From: Haloglomus halophilum
GTDB lineage: Archaea; Halobacteriota; Halobacteria; Halobacteriales; Haloarculaceae
NCBI RefSeq assembly: GCF_024298885.1
Contig: NZ_CP101166.1
Coordinates: 3,843,149-3,907,148, forward strand
DNA: 64,000 nt
Reading direction: 5' to 3'
A model generated the notes under the pieces. That model saw only the letters and a list, made by a program, of their open reading frames with translations. It searched no databases and had not been told where the DNA came from. Made by a program: the position numbers and the translations under genes. Positions 44,745-52,125 of this stretch are shown in pieces (position 1 is the first letter of the stretch; each line of letters begins with the position of its first letter).

Positions 44745-45068
44745 ATGCCGTTCGTGACTCGGCTCACGCTCCAGTCCGGGGACCGCGAGACACTCGAGCG
44801 GGTCGTCACCGACATCAAGGAGCGGGCCGAGCGCAAGGGCGTCGAACTCCGGGGGCCGAACCCGGAACCGCAGCGTGACGTGACGGCGCCCCAGTACCGC
44901 CGGCTCGACCCCGACGGCGGCCGGTTCGAGGGCTGGACGTACCCGGTCTACGTCCGCTCCATCGTCATCGTCGGCTACGACGACTTCGCACGGAACGTGG
45001 CCGGCGCCGACTACCCGTCGAGTATCCACATCGAGGCGGACATCGAACAGGTCAGCAACCCCGGCTGA
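44745..45068 (+). CDS. uS10/mL48-family ribosomal-protein-like protein
   Basis: 107 residues with the S10 fold: MPFVTRLTLQSGDRETLERVV, GVELRGPNPEPQ, then YVRSIVIVGYDDFARN and IHIEADIEQV. True rpsJ lies in the ribosomal superoperon, and this copy stands alone, so I treat it as the separate haloarchaeal paralogue. TTTTG is 27 nt upstream of the ATG, a leaderless layout. It diverges from the four-helix membrane protein. Confidence 0.78.
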   Translation: MPFVTRLTLQSGDRETLERVVTDIKERAERKGVELRGPNPEPQRDVTAPQYRRLDPDGGRFEGWTYPVYVRSIVIVGYDDFARNVAGADYPSSIHIEADIEQVSNPG

Positions 45069-45211
45069 GCCACCGGGCAGAACCGGGCGACAGGTACGCG
45101 AGTTCGTGACACCGACAGCGCTCCCACAGCCCTGCGCTCGACGGTTCGTATCGGTATCGCCGCCGGCTACCGCTCCGAGCGTTTAACCACCCGGCCGACC
45201 AGCGGACGGGC

Positions 45212-46552
45212 ATGAGCGAGAGTCCCACAGGTCCGGACGGTGAGTCACCGGACTCCGGCCCCACGGCCCCCGACCACCTCGTCGCCCTCCGGCGTGACCT
45301 CCACCGGCACCCGGAGCCCGCATGGCGGGAGTTCTATACGACCGCGCGCATCGTCGAGGAGCTCGAACGTATCGGCGTCGACGACCTCTACCTCGGCCCG
45401 GACGCCATCGACCCCGAACATCGAGTCCAGGTCCCCGAGGCTGCCGAACTCGCAGAGTGGCGCGAGCGGGCCCTGGAGGCAGGTGCCGACCCGGACGTGG
45501 TCGAGCAGCTGGGAGCGGGCGTCACCGGCGCGGTCGCGGTCGTTCGGCAGGGCGACCACGAGAACGGACCCACCATCGCGCTCCGCGTCGATATCGACGC
45601 ACTCCCGCGGGCGGAATCGACCGACGACGACCACTACCCGGCCCGCGAGGGGTTCCGCTCGGAGACGGGCGCGATGCACGCCTGCGGCCACGACGCACAC
45701 GCCACGTTCGGCGTCGGCGTCCTCGAATGGGTCAGAGCGAGCGACTTCGAGGGGACGCTGAAGCTCCTGTTCCAGCCCGCAGAGGAGGTCATCGGCGGCG
45801 GGAAGCCGCTGGCGCACTCCGGGCATCTCGACGACGTGGACTACCTGCTCGCGGTCCACGTCGGACTCGACCACCCCACCGGTGAGGTCGTCGCGGGCAT
45901 CGATGGGTTCCTCGCGGTCACACAGCTCCGGGCCGAGTTCATGGGGGAACCCGGTCACGCCGGCGCGCATCCCGAGGAGGGCCGCAACGCCGTGCAGGCG
46001 ATGGCGACGGCGGTCCAGAACCTGTACGCCATCCCGCGACACAGCGACGGCGCGACCCGGGTCAACGCGGGGCAGGTGGGCGGCGGGTCCGCCTCGAACA
46101 TCATCCCCGAATCGGCGCACATCCAGGGCGAGGTTCGCGGTGAGACGACCGAGCTGCGGGACTACATGCTCGACCGAGCCGAGCGCGTCATCGAATCCGC
46201 GGCGACGATGCACGAATGCGAGGTGGCCATCGAGAACGAGGGCGCCGCGCCCTCGGCGACGAGCGACGAAGCGCTCGTCTCGCTGGTGCAGGACGTGGCG
46301 AGTGGCGTCGCCGGCGTCGACTCCGTCGTCTACCGTGACGACCTCGGCGGGAGCGAGGACGCGACCGAACTGATGCGCTACGTCCAGGAGCGTGGGGGGC
46401 AGGCCGCGTACGTCTGTGTCGGCACCGACCATCCCGGCGGACACCACACGTCGACGTTCGACGTGGACGAGCGCTCGCTCCCCATCGGTATCGACCTGCT
46501 GACCGATGCGGTACTGCGTATCGCCCGGGAGCGACCGACACGGGCCGAGTAA
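45212..46552 (+). CDS. M20-family amidohydrolase (AbgB/IAA-amino-acid-hydrolase-like)
   Basis: 446 residues. Zinc-site motifs: LRRDLHRHPEPAWREFYT, MHACGHDAHATFGVGVLEW, LLFQPAEEVIGGGKPL (catalytic Glu) and GTDHPGGHHTSTFDVDE. The dimerisation domain is between them, with GMASN-type NIIPESA. It removes an acyl or amino-acid group from an amide; the substrate could be a conjugated aromatic acid or p-aminobenzoyl-glutamate, not decidable. TTTAAC is 27 nt before the ATG. Confidence 0.85.
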   Translation: MSESPTGPDGESPDSGPTAPDHLVALRRDLHRHPEPAWREFYTTARIVEELERIGVDDLYLGPDAIDPEHRVQVPEAAELAEWRERALEAGADPDVVEQLGAGVTGAVAVVRQGDHENGPTIALRVDIDALPRAESTDDDHYPAREGFRSETGAMHACGHDAHATFGVGVLEWVRASDFEGTLKLLFQPAEEVIGGGKPLAHSGHLDDVDYLLAVHVGLDHPTGEVVAGIDGFLAVTQLRAEFMGEPGHAGAHPEEGRNAVQAMATAVQNLYAIPRHSDGATRVNAGQVGGGSASNIIPESAHIQGEVRGETTELRDYMLDRAERVIESAATMHECEVAIENEGAAPSATSDEALVSLVQDVASGVAGVDSVVYRDDLGGSEDATELMRYVQERGGQAAYVCVGTDHPGGHHTSTFDVDERSLPIGIDLLTDAVLRIARERPTRAE

Positions 46553-46628
46553 CGGCGGCTTCCCCGTCCTGCCAGGAACCGGCCGGGTGGCCCGTGGTGT
46601 TTTGTGTCGGGGAGGGATATCGCCCGCT

Positions 46629-47009
46629 ATGACGATGGCCGACGCCGAGCAGCTGGCCAGGTTCTGCCGGGAGCAGCTCGGCGACGAGGTGCGCGCGGTC
46701 GGCCTCGTCACCGACGGTACCGTCGAGCCCACCTACATGCGCGACGACCTGCAGCGCCGGTACACGAAGAGCGAGCTGGACGGGCTGGAGGACGCGGCCA
46801 CGGAGACCGCCGGGGCGCTCCACGGCCTCAACACCTACCACACCTCTCTGGGGCAGTCCCACGCCGGCCTGTTCGCCTTCGAGGATGCGTTCATGCTCCT
46901 GATTCCCTGTGGGGGCGGGGAGGAGGCCGCGTACGTCTCGCTGGAGCGCTCGGTGAGCGAAGACCTGTCGGCCTTCATCAAGCGCTGTAACGACCAGCTG
47001 TTCTCCTGA
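46629..47009 (+). CDS. haloarchaeal protein of unknown function
   Basis: 126 residues from the ATG at 46629 (the frame opens at 46506, before the TATA-like TTTTG centred at 46602). The protein is a small acidic alpha/beta domain beginning MTMADAEQLARFCREQLG with TYMRDDLQRRYTKSELDGL and FEDAFMLLIPCGGGEEAAYV. It resembles haloarchaeal proteins of the DUF7522 type, which is a tentative match. It converges with the R2lox-like gene across 14 nt. Confidence 0.68.
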   Translation: MTMADAEQLARFCREQLGDEVRAVGLVTDGTVEPTYMRDDLQRRYTKSELDGLEDAATETAGALHGLNTYHTSLGQSHAGLFAFEDAFMLLIPCGGGEEAAYVSLERSVSEDLSAFIKRCNDQLFS

Positions 47010-47023
47010 CGGGGGGCAGGGGG

Positions 47024-47965
47024 TCAGTCGGCCGCCGCGTCGGGTTCGTTCTCCAGTGCCACCAGCTCCTCCACGTCCGGGATTTCGGCGTCCCCCTGGG
47101 TGATGATCTCGATACGACGGGTGAGCTTGTCGCGGGAGTAGGAGATCATCGCGCCGGGGTCCGAGATGACGGAGTAGTCGTTGTTGTTCTTCGCGACGTG
47201 TACCATCAGGTCCTGCAGGGTGTCACGGACGACCTGCGGGGCGACGACATCGTTCTGGACGAACTCCCGGAGCTTGCGGACACCCCAGCCGACGTGGCGC
47301 CCCTCGTCGCTCCGGATGTAGCCGACGCCCTCCAGCACGCCGGGGAGGTGGGGCATCTCCCGGTCGGTGATGTCGCTGTCCTGCTCGCCGTAGATCTCCT
47401 GGAAGGAGTAGTAGCCCGTCTGGGCCATCACGCTCTCGACGACGATATGGTAGTGAGCGATTGCACGGGCCATCTGCTCGGGCGAGTCGTCCTCGAGCAG
47501 GTGCGCCATGTTGCGCTCGGTCGCGTCGAAGATGTGGGTGTAGGAGTCGTTAAAGTAGTCCCCGTGGGTCGGTGGCGTGACCTCGAAGCCGAGTTCCTCG
47601 GCCGCCGGGTTCACGACGTTCCGCCAGTAGCGGTCGAAGAAGGCCGTGTGCTTGGCCTCCTCGTAGATCTGACTGGAGAGGAACAGCTGGTCGTTGATGT
47701 CCTCGAGGACGATACTCATCGGCGCGAGGTCCTCGGTCACGGCCTCCTCGCCGGCGCCGAACTGCGCAAGCAGCTGCCGGAACTCGTCGAACTCGGCCTC
47801 GCTGGGTTCGTCGGCTACCAGCCGCTCGAGGTCCGTCTCCAGCTTCTCTTCGGGGATATCCTCGTACGGGTCCCAGTGGTTGTAGACGGCGTGCCGGAAG
47901 TAGCCCCCTGCGAACGAGTCCGGGTCGAGCCGCATCTCCCGCGAGTCGTCGGCGTACCGTGACAT
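47024..47965 (-). CDS. R2-like ligand-binding oxidase (R2lox-like, Mn/Fe carboxylate protein)
   Basis: 313 residues from the ATG at 47965 (the frame begins at 47995). It is a helical ferritin-like protein of the ribonucleotide reductase R2 superfamily. Candidate metal ligands: E74 (GEEAVT), E103 and H106 (YEEAKH), E177 (HIVVES), E221 and H224 (DEGRH). In R2lox an ether bond links a Val and a Tyr near the metals; here V76 follows E74 by two residues and Y172 precedes E177 by five, the same spacing. Loops differ in length, so this is a candidate. AATAAA lies about 65 nt upstream. Confidence 0.78.
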   Translation of the reverse strand: MSRYADDSREMRLDPDSFAGGYFRHAVYNHWDPYEDIPEEKLETDLERLVADEPSEAEFDEFRQLLAQFGAGEEAVTEDLAPMSIVLEDINDQLFLSSQIYEEAKHTAFFDRYWRNVVNPAAEELGFEVTPPTHGDYFNDSYTHIFDATERNMAHLLEDDSPEQMARAIAHYHIVVESVMAQTGYYSFQEIYGEQDSDITDREMPHLPGVLEGVGYIRSDEGRHVGWGVRKLREFVQNDVVAPQVVRDTLQDLMVHVAKNNNDYSVISDPGAMISYSRDKLTRRIEIITQGDAEIPDVEELVALENEPDAAAD

Positions 47966-48249
47966 GACACCACAGCACACGACCTGAAGAACCATGTAGG
48001 TACCCCGCCGCGAGCGAGGCCCGTTTATTACTGGCCCACTGAAGTGATATAGCGAACAGGCGGCACCGCTCCCCGCGCCGGACCGTGGTGCCGCACTGAC
48101 GGAACCGACCAGCCAGTGGCGTCCTGACTGTTCGGGTCGGCGGTCCGGCGATGGCTCGTCAGGTCACGCGGGGCGTTGGTCGCGGATTCGTACTTGAATC
48201 TATGCCTGGAGGACAAAGAGAAAATCCACAGAATATACTCAGTATTTCG

Positions 48250-48256
48250 TATATAT
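48250..48256 (+). promoter_or_regulatory. TATATAT box for candidate RNA
   Basis: TATATAT sits in an A/T-rich stretch (48235-48260) inside the 47966-48446 gap, with an expected start near 48280 on the plus strand. No plus-strand protein gene follows. Confidence 0.4.
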
Positions 48257-48279
48257 CTCGATAATGTCCGGAAATGCTG

Positions 48280-48381
48280 GAAGCTGCTCGGTGTATCGTA
48301 GTCTGTGCTCTGCATCCGCGAGCGCGCCTCCGGCGCGCGAGCGGATCACCGGGCCGAGCGAAGCGAGGCCCGGCTTTTTTG
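48280..48381 (+). ncRNA. candidate small RNA ending in hairpin plus T6
   Basis: From the TATATAT box a transcript would run about 100 nt. It includes a nested hairpin at 48314-48346 (ATCCGC outside, GCGCGCC-TCC-GGCGCGC inside) and then CCGGGCC/GGCCCGG at 48349-48373 (11-nt loop), followed at once by CTTTTTTGG. The order stem then T-tract is terminator-like for the plus strand. The same sequences could instead be the 3' untranslated region of the minus-strand dehydrogenase. The 47966-48446 gap has no other supported gene. Confidence 0.3.
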
Positions 48382-48402
48382 GTGCAGATTTTTTGGCCGA
48401 GT

Positions 48403-48427
48403 GGTTCCGCGCCTCCGGCGCGGAACC
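48403..48427. repeat. perfect 11-bp palindrome with TCC loop
   Basis: GGTTCCGCGCC-TCC-GGCGCGGAACC, directly before a G/A-rich stretch and the end of the 48447 dehydrogenase. On the minus strand the stop codon is followed by TTTTTT and then this hairpin, resembling the fttA 3' flank. Confidence 0.8.
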
Positions 48428-48446
48428 CGAGGCGAAAAAAGGTGCG

Positions 48447-49601
48447 TTAGAAGCCCTTGCCCTGCAGCTCCCGAGCGATGATGTTCTTCTGGATTTCGGT
48501 GGTGCCCTCGTAGATCTGGGTGATCTTGGCGTCGCGGTAGAACCGCTCGACGTCGAAGTCGTTGACGTAGCCGGCGCCACCGTGAATCTGGACGGCCTCG
48601 TTCGCGACGTCGACGGCCACGCGGGAGGCGTACTCCTTGGCCATCGACGCGAGCTTCGTGACGGGCTCGTCGGAGTTCTCCACGGACCAGGCGGACTTGT
48701 AGGTCAGCTGGCGGGCCGCCTCGAGTTTCGTGTGCATGTCGGCGAGTTTGTGCTGGATGGCCTGGAACTCGCCGATGGGCTGGCCGAACTGCTCGCGCTG
48801 CTGGCTGTACTCCAGCGCGCGCTCGCAGGCACCCTTCGCGATACCGACACCCTGCGCGGCGACGCCGGTTCGGGTGGCGTCGAAGAACTGCATCTGCTGC
48901 AGGAAGCCCATGCCCTCCGTCCCGATGAGGTTCTCCTCGGGGACGCGGACGTCGTCGAAGATGAGCTCCGCCGTGTCCGAGGCGCGGATGCCCATCTTCC
49001 CGGTGATCTTGTCGGCCTCGAAGCCGTCGCGGTCGGCCTCGATGACAATCTGGCTGAAGCCGTTGTAGCGGCCCTCAGCGTCCGGGTCCGTCTTGCACAG
49101 CGTCGTGAAGTAGTCACCGACGGTCCCGTTGGTAATCCACATCTTGTTGCCGTTGATGACCCACTCGTCGCCATCCTTCTCCGCGCGCGTGGAGATGGAG
49201 GAGACGTCGGAGCCGGTGTCGGGCTCGGAGATGGCCGCGCCGGAGATGGCGTCGCCGGCGGCCACGTCGGGGAGGAACCGCTCCTTCTGGTCCTCGGTCC
49301 CGAACTCGATGATGTTCTCGGTCCCGAACGAGCAGGCCATGATGGAGAGGCCGATGCCCGGGTCCGCCGCGAACAGTTCCTCGCCGACGAGGATGTTGTC
49401 GATGGGGTCGTAGCCCGCGCCGCCGTAGTCCATCGGGATGGACATCCCGATGAGGCCCATCTCGGCGGCTTCGTCCACGATATCGTGGGGGAACTTCTCT
49501 TCGACGTCGTACTCGACGGCGTTGGGTCGAATCTCGTTGTCGGCGAACCGCTTGACCTCCTTCTGGAGTTGCTCCTGCTCGTCTGTCAGACCGAAGTCCA
49601 T
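48447..49601 (-). CDS. acyl-CoA dehydrogenase
   Basis: 384 residues from the ATG at 49601 ([19 protein letters not shown]); the frame reaches 49652, but TTTACAA is 28 nt before 49601. FAD/substrate motifs: [44 protein letters not shown] and [20 protein letters not shown]. The catalytic Glu is in [10 protein letters not shown] (E365). It lacks the 15-residue insert of the dehydrogenase at 31246-32430. It catalyses the first oxidation of fatty acyl-CoA beta-oxidation and lies next to the bifunctional second- and third-step enzyme, on the opposite strand. Confidence 0.93.
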   Translation of the reverse strand: MDFGLTDEQEQLQKEVKRFADNEIRPNAVEYDVEEKFPHDIVDEAAEMGLIGMSIPMDYGGAGYDPIDNILVGEELFAADPGIGLSIMACSFGTENIIEFGTEDQKERFLPDVAAGDAISGAAISEPDTGSDVSSISTRAEKDGDEWVINGNKMWITNGTVGDYFTTLCKTDPDAEGRYNGFSQIVIEADRDGFEADKITGKMGIRASDTAELIFDDVRVPEENLIGTEGMGFLQQMQFFDATRTGVAAQGVGIAKGACERALEYSQQREQFGQPIGEFQAIQHKLADMHTKLEAARQLTYKSAWSVENSDEPVTKLASMAKEYASRVAVDVANEAVQIHGGAGYVNDFDVERFYRDAKITQIYEGTTEIQKNIIARELQGKGF

Positions 49602-49703
49602 AGACACGCTGCAGAGGTACATGGTTGTAAACCCTTCGAGTGCCGTTGACACGCAACCCGTCTCACGGCCTGCAGCGGCGGTCAGCAGGCGCGATAGGGG
49701 ACT

Positions 49704-49731
49704 ACCCCACCCTCACACTGACGGGTGGGGT
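49704..49731. repeat. 9-bp inverted repeat upstream of the fused beta-oxidation gene
   Basis: ACCCCACCC and GGGTGGGGT flank a 10-nt loop. It lies between the divergent dehydrogenase and the fused enzyme, before an in-frame ATG at 49733. It could be an operator, an attenuator-like stem, or a remnant of a small palindrome-bearing element. Confidence 0.55.
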
Positions 49732-49786
49732 TATGGCCTATCGAAAAGGAACGTTGAAACCCGACCCGTGGGACCACACACCTGTT

Positions 49787-51754
49787 ATGGAGTTCGACGA
49801 AATCGAGACGATTGCCGTGCTCGGCGCGGGGAGCATGGGTCACGGTATCGCGGAGGTCGCTGCGCTCGCGGGGTTCGACGTGAACCTGCGGGACATCAAG
49901 GAGGAGTTCGTCCAGAACGGCTACGAGCAGATCGAGTGGTCGCTCGAGAAGCTCGCCGAGAAGGACCAGATCTCCGAGGACGAGGCCAACAGTGCCATGG
50001 ACCGCGTCGAGCCGTACGTCGACGTGGAGGCGGCCGTCGGCGAGGCCGACTTCGTCATCGAGGCGGTCCCGGAGAAGATGGAGATCAAGAAGGACGTCTA
50101 CAGCGACGTCGAGGAGCACCTCCCCGAGGAGGCCATCATCGCGACCAACACCTCCTCGCTCTCCATCACGAACCTGGCCGAGGAGACCGAGCGTCCCGAG
50201 CAGTTCTGCGGGATGCACTTCTTCAACCCGCCGGTGCGGATGCAGCTGGTCGAGGTCATCTCCGGCGCGGAGACGGCCGACGAGACCCTCGACGTGACCG
50301 AGGAGCTCGCCGAGGCGTTCGGCAAGACCCCCGTTCGCGTCCGCAAGGACTCGCCCGGCTTCATCGTGAACCGCATCCTCGTCCCGCTGATGAACGAGGC
50401 CTGCTGGATGGTCTCCGAGGACGAGGCGACCATCGAGGAGATCGACTCCACCACGAAGTTCGACGTCGGCCTCCCGATGGGCGCGTTCGAGCTGGGCGAC
50501 CAGGTCGGTAACGACGTCACCTACCACGTCCTCGAGTACATGCACGACGTGCTCGGTGACGCCTACGAGCCCGCGCCGTTCCTCGAGGAGACCGTCGAGG
50601 CCGAGAAGTTCGGCAAGAAGACCGGCGAGGGCTTCTACGACTACGAGGACGGCGAAGGCGTCGACGTCCCCGTCGACGCGGGTAACGAGGAGATCGAGAA
50701 CCGCCTGCTCGCTGTGATGGCCAACGAGGTCGGCAACCTCGTCGGGCAGGACGTCTCGAACCCGCGCGACATCGACCAGGCCGTCATGCTGGGCGCCGGC
50801 TACCCCGAGGGCCCCGCGAAGATGGCCGACGAGGCCGGGCTGGAGACGCTCGTCGAGCACCTCGACGAGAAGTACGAGGAGTCCGAGCACCCCCGCTACG
50901 AGGTCAGCGACGGCCTCCGCGAGGCCGCCAAGGCCGGCGGCTTCCACGACGCCGACGACGAGGAGGACCTCGAGGAGTTCGAGACCATCGAGCTGGAGTA
51001 CCCCGGCGACATGGTCGGCCACATCAAGCTGTCCCGTGAGGCCCGCATGAACACGGTGAACCCGCAGATGCTGGAGGACCTCTCCGACGCCGTCGACCTC
51101 TTCGAGGAGGACGACGACGTGCGCGCCATCCTCATCACGGGCAAGGGCCGCGCCTTCTCCGCTGGTGCCGACGTCACGGGCATGGCCTCCAACGCCGACC
51201 CCATCTCCGCCATCGGGCTCTCGCAGAAGGGCCAGTCCACGTTCGGCAAGCTGGAGGGGTGCTCGATGCCGGTCGTCGCCGGCATCGACGGCTTCGCCCT
51301 CGGCGGCGGCTTCGAGATGGCGATGTGCGCCGACATCCGCGTCGCCTCCGAGCGGTCCGAGCTGGGCACGCCCGAGCACAACCTCGGTCTGCTGCCGGGC
51401 TGGGGCGGCACCCAGCGCCTGGTCGACATCGTCGGCCTCGGCCGCGCGAAGGAGATCGTCTTCACGGCCGAGCGGTTCGACGCCGAGACGATGTACGACT
51501 ACGGCTACGTCAACGAGGTCGTCGACAACGAGGAGTTCGAACAGAAGGCCCACGAGTGGGCCGCGGACCTCGCCGGCGGGCCGCCGATCGCCCAGCAGCT
51601 CACGAAGCGTGCGATGCTGAAGGGTCTCCACGACCGCGAGGCCGGACTGGAGCTGGAGAGCCAGGCGTTCGGCCACCTCATCAACACGGACGACCTCATG
51701 ACGGGCATCACCGCCTTCATGGGTGACGAGGAGCCCGAGTTCGAGGGCAAGTAG
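49787..51754 (+). CDS. bifunctional 3-hydroxyacyl-CoA dehydrogenase/enoyl-CoA hydratase
   Basis: 655 residues. The dehydrogenase part has NAD motif VLGAGSMGHGIAE (11-23) and catalytic H144 in GMHFFNPPV, with SPGFIVNRILVPLMNEA beginning the C-terminal helical domain. The C-terminal crotonase domain (from about residue 400) has GRAFSAGADV, GFALGGGFEMAMCADIR and ELGTPEHNLGLLPGWGGTQ with both hydratase Glu residues present. The domain order (dehydrogenase first) is the archaeal arrangement. It hydrates enoyl-CoA and oxidises the hydroxyacyl product. The start was placed at 49787 on homology; in-frame ATGs exist at 49733 and upstream. Confidence 0.93.
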   Translation: MEFDEIETIAVLGAGSMGHGIAEVAALAGFDVNLRDIKEEFVQNGYEQIEWSLEKLAEKDQISEDEANSAMDRVEPYVDVEAAVGEADFVIEAVPEKMEIKKDVYSDVEEHLPEEAIIATNTSSLSITNLAEETERPEQFCGMHFFNPPVRMQLVEVISGAETADETLDVTEELAEAFGKTPVRVRKDSPGFIVNRILVPLMNEACWMVSEDEATIEEIDSTTKFDVGLPMGAFELGDQVGNDVTYHVLEYMHDVLGDAYEPAPFLEETVEAEKFGKKTGEGFYDYEDGEGVDVPVDAGNEEIENRLLAVMANEVGNLVGQDVSNPRDIDQAVMLGAGYPEGPAKMADEAGLETLVEHLDEKYEESEHPRYEVSDGLREAAKAGGFHDADDEEDLEEFETIELEYPGDMVGHIKLSREARMNTVNPQMLEDLSDAVDLFEEDDDVRAILITGKGRAFSAGADVTGMASNADPISAIGLSQKGQSTFGKLEGCSMPVVAGIDGFALGGGFEMAMCADIRVASERSELGTPEHNLGLLPGWGGTQRLVDIVGLGRAKEIVFTAERFDAETMYDYGYVNEVVDNEEFEQKAHEWAADLAGGPPIAQQLTKRAMLKGLHDREAGLELESQAFGHLINTDDLMTGITAFMGDEEPEFEGK

Positions 51755-51836
51755 AGCGCCGACGGGGCGTCTCGACCCGACGGCAGCGTTCCCGAACCGA
51801 ACCCGTTTTATCCCCGCAACCGGAACCTGCGACTGC

Positions 51837-51946
51837 GCTCCGGTGGTGTAGTCCGGCCAATCATGTTGGCCTTTCGTATCGGCTCGCTGACATATCGGCG
51901 CCGGTGAAGAAAGCCGACGACCAGGGTTCAAATCCCTGCCGGAGCA
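51837..51946 (+). tRNA. tRNA-Glu (UUC) with intron
   Basis: The acceptor strands GCTCCGG (51837-51843) and CCGGAGC (51939-51945) pair fully, with discriminator A. The T arm is CAGGG-TTCAAAT-CCCTG, and GTGTAGTCCGGCCAATCAT is the D-arm typical of archaeal tRNA-Glu. The anticodon stem is TTGGC (51866-51870) with GCCGA (51913-51917); after removing the intron the loop reads CTTTCGA, giving anticodon TTC. Without the intron the gene is 75 nt with no encoded CCA. Confidence 0.92.
51877..51911 (+). other. 35-nt tRNA-Glu intron with perfect BHB motif
   Basis: The precursor folds as bulge-helix-bulge: 3-nt bulge CGT, 4-bp helix CTTT/GAAG, 3-nt bulge AAA, with an inner 6-bp helix ATCGGC/GCCGGT and the anticodon stem outside. 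Cleavage in the bulges is between 51876/51877 and 51911/51912, the canonical 37/38 position. Confidence 0.88.
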
Positions 51947-51948
51947 TT
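51926..51948. repeat. tRNA 3' end, first copy of a 23-bp direct repeat
   Basis: The sequence from the T arm through the tRNA-Glu end and two flanking bases recurs at 52049-52071 without a mismatch. Separation of the starts is 123 bp. Confidence 0.9.
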
Positions 51949-51953
51949 GCAGT

Positions 51954-51976
51954 CTCGCACCGCGGAGCGGTGCGAG
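51954..51976. repeat. perfect 10-bp palindrome with GGA loop
   Basis: CTCGCACCGC-GGA-GCGGTGCGAG directly downstream of the tRNA-Glu, with the same stem length and loop length as the pair at 27430-27480. It lies between the two copies of the tRNA 3' end. Confidence 0.8.
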
Positions 51977-52048
51977 CGAAACGCGCACGGCGGATCTGAG
52001 CAAGCGAGTCGCAGCGCGCGAACGAAGTGAGGGCGACCGTCTCGCCGT

Positions 52049-52071
52049 GTTCAAATCCCTGCCGGAGCATT
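52049..52071. repeat. partial tRNA-Glu 3' end, second copy (att-like scar)
   Basis: An exact 23-bp copy of 51926-51948. It lacks the rest of a tRNA, so it is not a second gene. Layouts with a tRNA gene and a copy of its 3' end mark the ends of elements integrated into tRNA genes; here only about 100 bp lie between. Confidence 0.75.
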
Positions 52072-52125
52072 TCTCCGCGGACGCTGTTCCAAGAGCGGTA
52101 GGGCCGTCCAGGGCCCCAGGCGGCG

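Noticed and set aside
48264-49649. Plus-strand frame beginning in the candidate RNA region
   Set aside because: It becomes antisense to the acyl-CoA dehydrogenase and shows no domain; only the first part lies in the gap.
49682-52054. 790-residue minus-strand open frame
   Set aside because: It is a shadow of the fused beta-oxidation gene and even crosses the tRNA-Glu gene.
51837-52071. Second tRNA gene at 52049
   Set aside because: Only the T arm and acceptor end are present; no D arm, anticodon arm or pairing 5' acceptor strand exists.
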